Shown here in pieces: positions 7,476-12,050 of a DNA stretch of 21,792 bases (the first letter of the stretch is position 1; every line of letters begins with the position of its first letter). The position numbers and the translations under genes are program-made. The notes under the pieces were generated by a model, which saw only the letters and a list, made by a program, of their open reading frames with translations, searched no databases and was not told where the DNA came from. The stretch spans positions 1 through 21,792 of the IMG/VR virus record IMGVR_UViG_3300042504_000283, one strand, 5' to 3'. Source of the DNA: a virus.

Positions 7476-7644
7476 TTTGTTGCCTCGCTTTCATCATTGC
7501 GTCCGCTATTTCGTATGCTTTTTCAGCAAACGAATCTACAGATGCGTTTACGTTAGACGCTAATAAACCCTGCATTGCTTTGGCTGCAAAGTAATCGCGT
7601 AGTTCCATTCCTACGGCCCCGGTGGCTGATGGAAATGCTTTCAT
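7468..7644 (-). CDS. Conserved-looking 58-residue phage protein between ERF and YqaJ
   Basis: ATG at 7644 overlaps the ERF stop (ATGA) and the stop at 7468-7470 overlaps the YqaJ start region, so the gene fills the gap exactly. The product begins MKAFPSATGAVGMELRDYFA, continues with AKAMQGLLASN, and ends in a helix YEIADAMMKARQQNG. GMELRDYFAAKAM followed by YxIADAMxKAR is a pattern I associate with small hypothetical phage proteins near recombination genes. No catalytic residues are visible. Translational coupling on both sides suggests a partner of the annealase/exonuclease pair, but this is inference. Confidence 0.75.
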   Translation of the reverse strand: MKAFPSATGAVGMELRDYFAAKAMQGLLASNVNASVDSFAEKAYEIADAMMKARQQNG

Positions 7645-8210
7645 TGGGCTTTTTCCTTTTTAGCGCGTTCGACACGGGTTTTCTTTGCTGCGATTACCTT
7701 AGCCTGCAATTCCTGATGCTCACCACAAGCCTCAATCGCTGCCTTAAATACGACCGCTAATTCCTCGCTGTTGGCGCTGGCATCAATGGCTGACAGGTGG
7801 TCGGTAATGTCTGGCAGCGGTTTGCGGCGGCTGGCAGCGTTGCCATCGTCATCTTCGGGCGCAATGCCGCACGCAGCCATCAGCGAGTATCGACGGGCAT
7901 AGGTCAACGCCGAGCCGTAGCCTTGTGGGTCATGTTTGCTGGCCGGAACGTGGAGCTGGCCGCAGGACATAATTTCGCCGCTTTCGTGGACAAACACGGT
8001 TTCGATAATGATTCCGTCGCTGCACATACTAGTGCGCTGGGTCATGGCAATGCCGTGATTATTTAAGGCATCGATAACCGCTTCGACGCAGGCCGACAGG
8101 TCGGCGTAGCGTGACCGGAAATGCGGGTTGGTGGCTGATTTAAGCGCAGGGCCGAATTCGCGCTGGGCTTTGACAAACGCTGCTGCTACTTTGCTGAATG
8201 TGGTTTCCAT
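7641..8210 (-). CDS. erf: ERF-family single-strand annealing protein
   Basis: The product has the ERF family pattern. A first helix contains KVAAAFVKAQREFGPALKSA, and the signature HFRSRYADLSACVEAVIDAL follows. The core then runs NHGIAMTQR to GYGSALTYARRYSLMAACGI, after which comes a charged C-terminal tail rich in Lys, Arg and Glu. ERF proteins form rings that anneal complementary strands, as in P22 genome circularisation. I chose ATG 8210 (189 residues) because AGAGG lies 5 bases upstream and the domain begins there. The ATG at 8258 would add 16 Gln-rich residues and overlaps the upstream stop (ATGA), so it is possible too. The gene is co-transcribed with the YqaJ exonuclease. Confidence 0.9.
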   Translation of the reverse strand: METTFSKVAAAFVKAQREFGPALKSATNPHFRSRYADLSACVEAVIDALNNHGIAMTQRTSMCSDGIIIETVFVHESGEIMSCGQLHVPASKHDPQGYGSALTYARRYSLMAACGIAPEDDDGNAASRRKPLPDITDHLSAIDASANSEELAVVFKAAIEACGEHQELQAKVIAAKKTRVERAKKEKAQ

Positions 8211-8254
8211 ATATTCCTCTTGTCGCTGTACGGTTTCATAAAATTGTTGTTGTG

Positions 8255-8455
8255 TCATGGCTGCACCATTATTTCTTGCCCTACTGAGGCGGGTTCGACG
8301 GTTACGGCTGCGTCTACCATTGCTGGCTTTTCTTCGATGGGTTGCTCAATTACTGGTGGGTCAACTGGCTTTTGGCCGAGCGTCCAGACCGCTAGGTATC
8401 CAGCTACAAATACCGGCACGGCTACGACAAACGCGGTTGACTTGAGCAGTTCCAT
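8255..8455 (-). CDS. Small single-pass membrane protein, Pro/Glu-rich tail
   Basis: The 66-residue protein has one hydrophobic helix at about residues 7-25 (TAFVVAVPVFVAGYLAVWTL), followed by a tail rich in Pro, Val and Glu. No lipobox cysteine follows the helix, so it is not a lipoprotein. It begins directly after the stop of a 32-residue membrane peptide gene (TAA-ATG). If ATG 8258 is used for ERF, it overlaps ERF by ATGA. Function is unknown. Its early-operon location and membrane anchor suit a host-takeover or superinfection-exclusion protein, but nothing in the sequence proves this. Confidence 0.65.
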   Translation of the reverse strand: MELLKSTAFVVAVPVFVAGYLAVWTLGQKPVDPPVIEQPIEEKPAMVDAAVTVEPASVGQEIMVQP

Positions 8456-8554
8456 TTAGAAGATCGCCATTGCAACCCACAGTAGGACGTAAAAAACGGC
8501 GGCGATACAGACTGCCGCCAGTGCTAGGACAAGATCGCTAGGTTCGCGGTTCAT
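8456..8554 (-). CDS. 32-residue membrane peptide
   Basis: ATG 8554 overlaps the stop of the upstream gene (ATGA) and the stop is followed at once by the ATG of the next gene. The open frame therefore fits the operon without a gap. The product is MNREPSDLVL followed by one hydrophobic helix (about residues 8-31, ALAAVCIAAVFYVLLWVAMA). It is charged only at the N-terminus and would sit in the inner membrane. It is too short for a family assignment. The precise fit between its neighbours is the main evidence that it is translated. Confidence 0.55.
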   Translation of the reverse strand: MNREPSDLVLALAAVCIAAVFYVLLWVAMAIF

Positions 8555-8733
8555 GCTGTCCTCACTGTGAAGCCTTCGGCCTCAAGCTGGTCAGCGACGA
8601 TAGGTGCCGCGCTTTTGCGCACCTGGATGCTAATTGCGCCGTCGAAACGGGCTTTGGCTGCGGTGGTTTCGGCCACGAAGGTGATCGTGGTGTCGTTGAA
8701 ATCGGAAGGGAGGATAACGAAGTCGATGAACAT
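8551..8733 (-). CDS. Hypothetical 60-residue early protein
   Basis: This is the first gene after the inner leftward promoter at 8771-8799. AAGGAG stands 7 bases before ATG 8733. The product (MFIDFVILPSDFNDTTITFV, then ISIQVRKSAAPIVADQLEAE) appears alpha/beta with alternating hydrophobic residues and ends GFTVRTA. I do not recognise the family. Its position directly behind a strong promoter implies high early expression. It overlaps the 32-residue membrane peptide by ATGA. Confidence 0.65.
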   Translation of the reverse strand: MFIDFVILPSDFNDTTITFVAETTAAKARFDGAISIQVRKSAAPIVADQLEAEGFTVRTA

Positions 8734-8770
8734 TTAAAGCTCCTTAAAAGACCCGTGAGGGCATGGGTAG

Positions 8771-8799
8771 ATATTAAGCTAGGTTTACATTACTGTCAA
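8771..8799 (-). promoter_or_regulatory. Leftward sigma70 promoter, copy B (inner)
   Basis: On the minus strand, TTGACA (8799-8794) is a perfect -35 box and TAATAT (8776-8771) is a near-consensus -10 box, separated by exactly 17 bases. The expected start is near 8764. The -35 box lies within the last codons of the 58-residue gene, and the operator-like site 8773-8788 fills the spacer and overlaps its stop codon. It would boost expression of the recombination genes from inside the operon. Confidence 0.8.
8773..8788. promoter_or_regulatory. Operator-like imperfect palindrome in inner leftward promoter
   Basis: The 16 bases are ATTAAGCT joined to AGGTTTAC, whose reverse complement is GTAAACCT. 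The halves share the pattern nTxAAxCT. The left half is identical to that of the site at 9246-9261, and both sit between the -35 and -10 boxes of near-identical promoters. It is a candidate site for the Cro-like protein encoded at 9315. Confidence 0.6.
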
Positions 8800-8961
8800 G
8801 CGGTCAATCAACATATAAGCGACGGCGAAGGATTCTGCTTCTGCCTGCGTGCCGCAGCGTTCTATGGTCTTGCCGGTTTTCTGGTTTTCGCTCGTAGTCC
8901 ACTCGACCACGCACCAAGTTGGGCGCTGGTCGGCATCGTCGTAGTATTCAACTGTGTACAT
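8785..8961 (-). CDS. Hypothetical 58-residue early protein
   Basis: ATG 8961 is preceded by AGGGG at a 6-base spacing, so it is preferred over the upstream ATG at 9069, which would overlap the preceding gene by 68 bases. The product begins MYTVEYYDDADQRPTWCVVE, contains TTSENQKTGKTIERCGTQAE and ends in the helix AESFAVAYMLIDRLTVM. The pattern of a short beta-sheet followed by a helix occurs in many small phage proteins. No function can be named. Its last codons carry the -35 box of the inner leftward promoter. Confidence 0.6.
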   Translation of the reverse strand: MYTVEYYDDADQRPTWCVVEWTTSENQKTGKTIERCGTQAEAESFAVAYMLIDRLTVM

Positions 8962-9001
8962 GGCTGCCCCTAATACGCCGGGGTTTCTCCCGGCTGATTG
9001 A

Positions 9002-9202
9002 TTAAAACGAATAAACATTTTCTGTTTTTTTAAGTCTTTTTGTTCCCAAAATTCCATGCTCACGATCAACAGCTTGCCAAGAAATGTTGCTAGTTTTCAT
9101 TTTTCTCCAGCCTTTGCGGAAACTTGGGTGAAATAACTTTTGCTCCAACCAGTTAAAAGTCGCGCCTGTTTCTAGCAATTCGATCAATTTAGCTTTGTTC
9201 AT
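9002..9202 (-). CDS. Hypothetical 66-residue first protein of the leftward operon
   Basis: A strong AAGGAGAG site precedes ATG 9202, which follows the outer leftward promoter. The protein is basic. Its helical N-terminus (MNKAKLIELLETGATFNWLE) is followed by KLFHPSFRKGWRKM and ISWQAVDREHG. It stands where a repressor gene stands in lambda-like switches, but it is short and I see no clear helix-turn-helix or dimerisation domain. Its function is therefore unknown. A role in early regulation or host takeover is a guess from position only. Confidence 0.65.
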   Translation of the reverse strand: MNKAKLIELLETGATFNWLEQKLFHPSFRKGWRKMKTSNISWQAVDREHGILGTKRLKKTENVYSF

Positions 9203-9208
9203 TTTGCT

Positions 9209-9274
9209 CTCCTTAAAAAGACCGTCGTTGACGGCATGGGTGAATATTAAGCTGGCTTTACACCCATGTCAAGC
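9209..9274 (-). repeat. Promoter/leader module, copy A
   Basis: This is the second copy of the module at 8740-8801. It holds a leftward promoter, a leader hairpin (CCGTC at 9222-9226 with GACGG at 9230-9234), a U-rich stretch and the ribosome-binding site of the gene at 9202. An additional perfect 8-bp inverted repeat, CATGGGTG (9235-9242) and CACCCATG (9261-9268), frames the -10 box. Copy B lacks its right arm. Confidence 0.8.
9244..9272 (-). promoter_or_regulatory. Leftward sigma70 promoter, copy A (outer, main early)
   Basis: On the minus strand, TTGACA (9272-9267) and TAATAT (9249-9244) are separated by 17 bases, a near-perfect sigma70 promoter. The expected start is near 9237. It drives the leftward operon beginning with the gene at 9202. 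The operator-like site 9246-9261 overlaps the -10 box and spacer, and 9268-9283 overlaps the -35 box, so a bound repressor would block it. Confidence 0.85.
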
Positions 9275-9306
9275 TATCTTTGCAAAATAATTTAATCTGG
9301 CTTAAA
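9246..9306. promoter_or_regulatory. Tripartite operator-like array between divergent promoters
   Basis: Three 16-bp imperfect palindromes lie at 9246-9261, 9268-9283 and 9291-9306. Their half-sites, read outward to centre, are ATTAAGCT/GTAAAGCC, GTCAAGCT/GCAAAGAT and TTTAATCT/TTTAAGCC, giving a consensus near nTtAAgCy. The centres are 22 and 23 bp apart, the same geometry as lambda and P22 OR1-OR3. The outer sites cover the -10 regions of the leftward and rightward promoters, and the middle site covers both -35 regions. The Cro-like protein starting at 9315 is the likely ligand. Confidence 0.65.
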
Positions 9307-9308
9307 AT
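9280..9308 (+). promoter_or_regulatory. Rightward early promoter for the cro-like gene
   Basis: TTGCAA (9280-9285) and TAAAAT (9303-9308) are separated by 17 bases. The expected start, 6-7 bases after the -10 box, falls at or next to the A of ATG 9315, so the cro-like mRNA may be leaderless. The -10 box overlaps the operator-like site 9291-9306. The match is weaker than the two leftward promoters. Confidence 0.6.
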
Positions 9309-9314
9309 CCGCGC

Positions 9315-9470
9315 ATGGATACTAAAACCGCAATCAATCTAGCTGGCAGCGCGTCAGAACTTGCCAGATTGCTAGGCGTTACCAGACAGGCAATTAGTCA
9401 GTGGGGCGAAAAGCTGCCACAGCAGCGGATTTGGCAGCTACAAGTATTGATGCCGAGTTGGTTCAAATGA
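9315..9470 (+). CDS. cro: Cro-like DNA-binding regulator
   Basis: The 51-residue protein is a single helix-turn-helix domain. ASELARLLGVTRQAISQWGE (residues 13-32) is the classic HTH. The following LPQQRIWQLQVLMPSW resembles the P22/Cro-family end, where residues such as RLYEI follow the HTH. Cro proteins are dimeric repressors of early promoters. The gene is the first of the rightward early transcript and divergent from the leftward operon, which is the position of cro in lambdoid phages. No ribosome-binding site is visible; the promoter ends 6 bases before the ATG, so a leaderless start is likely. The likely targets are the three sites at 9246-9306 and the site at 8773-8788. Confidence 0.8.
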   Translation: MDTKTAINLAGSASELARLLGVTRQAISQWGEKLPQQRIWQLQVLMPSWFK

Positions 9471-9483
9471 GGAAAAATTAGGT

Positions 9484-9525
9484 ATGATTGACCCACGCTT
9501 GGCGGCGTGTACAGGTAAGCCTTAG
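9484..9525 (+). CDS. Possible 13-residue leader peptide
   Basis: ATG 9484 opens a frame encoding MIDPRLAACTGKP, with its TAG stop (9523-9525) inside the 5' arm of the terminator stem 9517-9535. GAGG lies 11 bases upstream, a rather long spacing. Ribosomes reaching the stop would hold the arm open, which is the geometry of attenuation control. No codon bias for one amino acid is seen. The evidence is positional only. Confidence 0.25.
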   Translation: MIDPRLAACTGKP

Positions 9526-9598
9526 ACGGGACTCTGCTGGTACCTGCCAGTCCGCCAACATCCACACGGATGAGAGTCTCGCCTAAGGCTTTTTTTTT
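9494..9598 (+). ncRNA. Branched structured RNA ending in an intrinsic terminator
   Basis: Bases 9517-9535 pair with 9573-9591 over 19 positions, with one mismatch and one G-U. Inside are two hairpins: 9536-9540 with 9547-9551 (CTGG/CCAG core), and CATCC 9559-9563 with GGATG 9568-9572 closed by ACAC. Together they form a three-way junction. Nine T residues follow (9590-9598), so it terminates transcription. A separate hairpin, CACGC 9494-9498 with GCGTG 9505-9509, precedes it. A TATGAT -10-like box at 9483-9488 could start a roughly 105-base RNA of its own. It is either a small RNA like those of lambdoid immunity regions or an elaborate attenuator between cro and the replication genes. It is not a tRNA, and no known class was recognised. 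Confidence 0.6.
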
Positions 9599-9609
9599 GG
9601 GGAAAAGCG

Positions 9610-9864
9610 ATGTTGAAATTTCAGGCTATCGAAGGTTGTGAAGCCTTCATTAATGATGCCGGTTGCTTGGTAATTAAGCAATACGATCTAACGATGGGGC
9701 AAACAGTCATGGTGATTTTAACGCCTGCGATGGCGTGGGAAATTGCCAGAATGGTTGATGATTATCACGAAGAAATGATTTTTGCTTGGGCTGATGGATT
9801 AATTGAAAGACATGAAAATCCAAAAAATGACGAGGCAAAAAATGGCACGCATAAGAACCATTAA
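9610..9864 (+). CDS. Hypothetical 84-residue early protein
   Basis: This is the first gene after the structured terminator, with a GGGGA ribosome-binding region. The product is LKFQAIEGCEAFINDAGCLV, then IKQYDLTMGQTVMVILTPAM and a helix AWEIARMVDDYHEEMIF. It looks like a compact alpha/beta domain with a charged His/Lys-rich tail. I do not recognise a family. Its 3' end overlaps the O-like replication gene by 23 bases, so the two are coupled. Confidence 0.6.
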   Translation: MLKFQAIEGCEAFINDAGCLVIKQYDLTMGQTVMVILTPAMAWEIARMVDDYHEEMIFAWADGLIERHENPKNDEAKNGTHKNH

Positions 9865-10576
9865 GCCTGAGTTTTGGCGCGACGAAAAACTGTCAACAAT
9901 TAATGCCGAGGCTGCTTTGCTGGCGGTCGGCCTGCTAAACCACAGCGATGATGAGGGCTACTTTAACGCTCATCCAAAGCTGGTTGAATCCGACGTTTTC
10001 CCACTTCGCACATTAAAAATTACTACTACCGAACTACTACGGGAGTTGTCTGGTATTGGTTATATCGAGCTTTTTTCGGGGTCTGATGGCAAGACTTATG
10101 GTCGAGTTGTCAACTTTGAAAAGCATCAAGTCATCAACAAGAAAACACCTAGCAAAATCAAGGCATTTTGCGATATACCGCACGACTACGGTAGTGATCC
10201 GGTAGCCCTACCCTCTGGAAAGGAAAGGAACAGGGAACAGGGAAAGGGAACAGGGAAAAGGAATAGCGCAACTCCGTTGCGCCCCACCGATGTCGATGAA
10301 ACGGTTTGGGACGATTGGATCGCTTTGCGTAAACGCAAAAACGCCGTTGTTTCCGAAACGGTAATCAAGGCTGCAAAAGACGAAGCTGCCAAACTCAACT
10401 GGTCGCTGGAGCAGTTTTTGCGGGAATGGTGCCTGCGCGGTAGCCAGGGGCTGAAGGCTGATTGGATTCAAGGCCAGCCAAAAGTTTACGAAAGCGCCAA
10501 AGACCGCAGCCGCCGTGAAATCATCGAAGGATTAACCGGAAAGAAAAGCCATGACACCACAATTATCGACATCTGA
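9842..10576 (+). CDS. O-like phage replication initiator
   Basis: From ATG 9842 (GAGG 7 bases upstream) the protein has 244 residues; an ATG at 9803 is in frame but lacks a site. It opens MARIRTIKPEFWRDEKLSTI, the well-known start of phage replication proteins with a winged-helix N-terminal domain (about residues 1-105). A basic linker encoded by a purine-rich repeat (about residues 125-147) follows. The C-terminal domain, with WDDWIALRKRKNAVVSETVI and LREWCLRGSQGLKADWIQG, resembles the DnaT-type DNA-binding domain. Such proteins bind the phage origin and start replication. It lies directly before a lambda-P-like gene with a 26-base overlap, the O-P arrangement of lambda. Its own coding sequence probably carries the origin, as in lambda O. 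Confidence 0.8.
   Translation: MARIRTIKPEFWRDEKLSTINAEAALLAVGLLNHSDDEGYFNAHPKLVESDVFPLRTLKITTTELLRELSGIGYIELFSGSDGKTYGRVVNFEKHQVINKKTPSKIKAFCDIPHDYGSDPVALPSGKERNREQGKGTGKRNSATPLRPTDVDETVWDDWIALRKRKNAVVSETVIKAAKDEAAKLNWSLEQFLREWCLRGSQGLKADWIQGQPKVYESAKDRSRREIIEGLTGKKSHDTTIIDI
10152..10282. other. Candidate replication origin inside the O-like gene
   Basis: Three elements occur in the linker-coding part of the O-like gene. A perfect 7-bp inverted repeat is formed by GCAAAAT (10152-10158) and ATTTTGC (10165-10171). A purine-rich tract at 10217-10263 contains repeated GGGAACA/GGGAAA units. A second perfect 7-bp inverted repeat is formed by GCGCAAC (10266-10272) and GTTGCGC (10276-10282). In lambda the origin iterons lie within O at the corresponding linker position. 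Origin function here is an inference. Confidence 0.45.
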
Positions 10577-11228
10577 ACCGCTACCGACCGCTTGGATTGA
10601 GAAGCTCTTTGAACGTATGGCTGCGCTTTATGGCAGCAAGTTTGCCGATATGTGGCGCGGCACCGATCCAGAACAGGTCAAGGCACTTTGGTCGCAAGAG
10701 CTGGGCAAACTTAGCCGCGAGGAAGTTACCAAAGGCGCACAGGCGCTAATGACTTTGGAATGGCCACCGAGCCTGCCGCAGTTCATCAATCTCTGCCGCC
10801 CAAAGCTAGACGCTCAAAAAGCCTTCACAGAGGCATTAAACGGGCTTATGGCGCGAGATCGAGGCGAGGTTGGGATATGGAGCCATCCGGCGGTTTTTTG
10901 GGCTGCTGTGCGCGTTGGTGCGTTTGATATAAAAAACGCAACTTACTTGCAAATTAAGGGTCGGTGGGAAAGCGCACTCGGTGATGAGTTAGAAAAATCG
11001 CAATGGCCTGAAATACCTAAACCTGTGGTTTCTTTGCCGCCGGTTAAGGTTTCTGCTGAAGTTGCACAAAAATATCTTGCAAAGATGCAAGTTCATAAGT
11101 CAGAATCAAGCCACATTGACCATAAGCGATGGGCAAAGAAAATTATGGAACGGCACGAACATGGCGACAAATCTCTTTTGCCGGTTCAGGTGTCGATGGC
11201 CAAGGCAGCGTTAAACGCACCGACATAA
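10551..11228 (+). CDS. Lambda P-like replication protein (helicase loader)
   Basis: The 225-residue protein shows the replication protein P pattern. The N-terminus runs WIEKLFERMAALYGSKFADM, followed by WRGTDPEQVKALWSQELGKL, a repeat-like helix and LEWPPSLPQFINLCRP. Further on come HPAVFWAAVRVGAFDIKNAT and a long tail. Lambda P binds host DnaB and delivers it to the O-origin complex; the same role is inferred here because the gene overlaps the O-like gene. No Walker motif is present, so it is not itself a DnaC-type ATPase or helicase. The start has only a weak AAGAAAAG site, so coupling with the O-like gene is likely. Confidence 0.8.
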   Translation: MTPQLSTSEPLPTAWIEKLFERMAALYGSKFADMWRGTDPEQVKALWSQELGKLSREEVTKGAQALMTLEWPPSLPQFINLCRPKLDAQKAFTEALNGLMARDRGEVGIWSHPAVFWAAVRVGAFDIKNATYLQIKGRWESALGDELEKSQWPEIPKPVVSLPPVKVSAEVAQKYLAKMQVHKSESSHIDHKRWAKKIMERHEHGDKSLLPVQVSMAKAALNAPT

Positions 11229-11237
11229 GGAAAAGCG

Positions 11238-11483
11238 ATGAGAAAGAATCCAATACCACCGCACGCGCTGATGGACGATCTGCGCAACAGGTTGCATTGC
11301 GTCAACGATTGTGAGTTAGCGCGTGAGATTGGTTGCGCACCTAGCATGATCTCAAAGTTTCGGCACGGCACCTGTGCGGTATCGGCGGCGTTAATTTTGG
11401 ATATGCACGAAAAGTTTGGTATGTCGGTGGCTGAAATCAAAATGTTGATTCAGAGGGCAGAAGATGAACGTAACCTTTGCTGA
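11238..11483 (+). CDS. XRE-type helix-turn-helix regulator
   Basis: The 81-residue protein starts after a clear AAGGA site. DCELAREIGCAPSMISKFRHG (about residues 24-44) is an HTH of the Cro/C1 (XRE) type, followed by ALILDMHEKFGMSVAEIKML, a helix commonly found behind it. It may bind early or late promoters. It stands behind the replication genes and far from the operator region, so it is unlikely to be the immunity repressor. The following membrane peptide starts inside its end. Confidence 0.75.
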   Translation: MRKNPIPPHALMDDLRNRLHCVNDCELAREIGCAPSMISKFRHGTCAVSAALILDMHEKFGMSVAEIKMLIQRAEDERNLC

Positions 11484-11583
11484 GATTATTTTGCTGGTCG
11501 CAGGTGGGTTGATGGGCGCTGGCCTTATTTTTTTTATTGCTGGCTGGTTGGCGGTGCTGTTGCTTGATGACCCGAATGAATGA
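11464..11583 (+). CDS. 39-residue membrane peptide
   Basis: ATG 11464 lies within the last codons of the XRE gene and the stop overlaps the next start region. The product (MNVTFAEIILLVAGGLMGAG, then LIFFIAGWLAVLLLDDPNE) is almost wholly hydrophobic over residues 6-34. It contains GGLMGAG, a helix-packing glycine motif, and ends in an acidic tail. It would span the inner membrane once. No family is recognised. Tight packing between two genes is the main support for translation. Confidence 0.55.
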   Translation: MNVTFAEIILLVAGGLMGAGLIFFIAGWLAVLLLDDPNE

Positions 11584-11797
11584 ATACACTTGGTCTGAGG
11601 AATGGCGGCGAATTACAGAAGCAAAGTTTTGGGTAGCACAGTACAAATTGCATAAAAAGGAACACGGCGCGAAAGCGGCGGTAACGTGGTGGGAAGATAT
11701 AAAGCGCCAGATTGCCGTTAAGCGTGGGCAGAAGGCAGTCGAAATTTTAATTGGTGACATGAATGCGCAGAGCAGCAAGAGTAGACAAAAACCATGA
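11576..11797 (+). CDS. Hypothetical charged 73-residue protein
   Basis: Several ATGs are available (11567, 11576); 11576 gives MNEYTWSEEWRRITEAKFWV and overlaps the membrane-peptide stop by ATGAATGA. The rest (AQYKLHKKEHGAKAAVTWWE, then DIKRQIAVKRGQKAVEILIG) is helical and basic. It resembles small phage proteins with the pattern EWRRxxEAxxV followed by KRG near the C-terminus. Function is unknown. The start is uncertain by a few codons because no good ribosome-binding site stands out. Its end overlaps the VRR-NUC gene by 35 bases. Confidence 0.6.
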   Translation: MNEYTWSEEWRRITEAKFWVAQYKLHKKEHGAKAAVTWWEDIKRQIAVKRGQKAVEILIGDMNAQSSKSRQKP

Positions 11798-12050
11798 AGA
11801 TATTGTCCAGGCACTTAGGGCTGCTGGTGCAACGGTTCAGAGTTTGGCTACGGTCGGTAGCGGTGTGCCGGATTTACTGGTCGGATTCAGGAAACAAACA
11901 TTTCTGGTCGAGATCAAAAACGGTGAAGCGTCGCCAAGCGAAAAAAAGCTAAACCCAGCGCAGGTAATCTGGCACTACAACTGGAACGGTGGACCGTTGG
12001 CGGTCGTAGAATCTGTTAATGATGCGTTGAAATTGATAGGGCTGAAATGA
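11763..12050 (+). CDS. VRR-NUC domain nuclease
   Basis: The 95-residue protein is a stand-alone VRR-NUC domain of the PD-(D/E)XK superfamily. GSGVPDLLVG carries D37, and TFLVEIKNG carries E50 and K52. LNPAQVIWHY with Q67 follows, and the end LAVVESVNDALKLIG is typical. Such small phage nucleases are thought to act on branched DNA or as structure-specific endonucleases. It sits directly before NinB (ATGA overlap), so a role in recombination-dependent replication or in resolving concatemers before packaging is inferred. Confidence 0.88.
   Translation: MRRAARVDKNHEDIVQALRAAGATVQSLATVGSGVPDLLVGFRKQTFLVEIKNGEASPSEKKLNPAQVIWHYNWNGGPLAVVESVNDALKLIGLK

Larger units (their letters stand above)
8740..8801 (-). 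repeat. Promoter/leader module, copy B
   Basis: This stretch matches 9209-9274 over its whole length. The shared blocks are the CTCCTTAAAAG end (the ribosome-binding site on the minus strand), GCATGGGT, ATATTAAGCT and TGTCAAGC. It contains a leftward promoter, a leader and the ribosome-binding site of the gene starting at 8733. The differences cluster in the leader hairpin and the right operator half. Confidence 0.8.

Noticed and set aside
9018-9069. Longer start (ATG 9069 or 9018) for the 8785-8961 gene
   Set aside because: It would overlap the preceding gene by up to 68 bases, whereas ATG 8961 has a proper ribosome-binding site.
9559-9580. Hammerhead ribozyme, because GATGAG occurs
   Set aside because: The CGAAA core and a correctly placed cleavage triplet are absent, and the surrounding pairing is a simple terminator-type stem.
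9517-9591. tRNA or tRNA-like gene
   Set aside because: The length is similar, but there is no T-loop or anticodon arm, only two internal hairpins, and a terminator follows.
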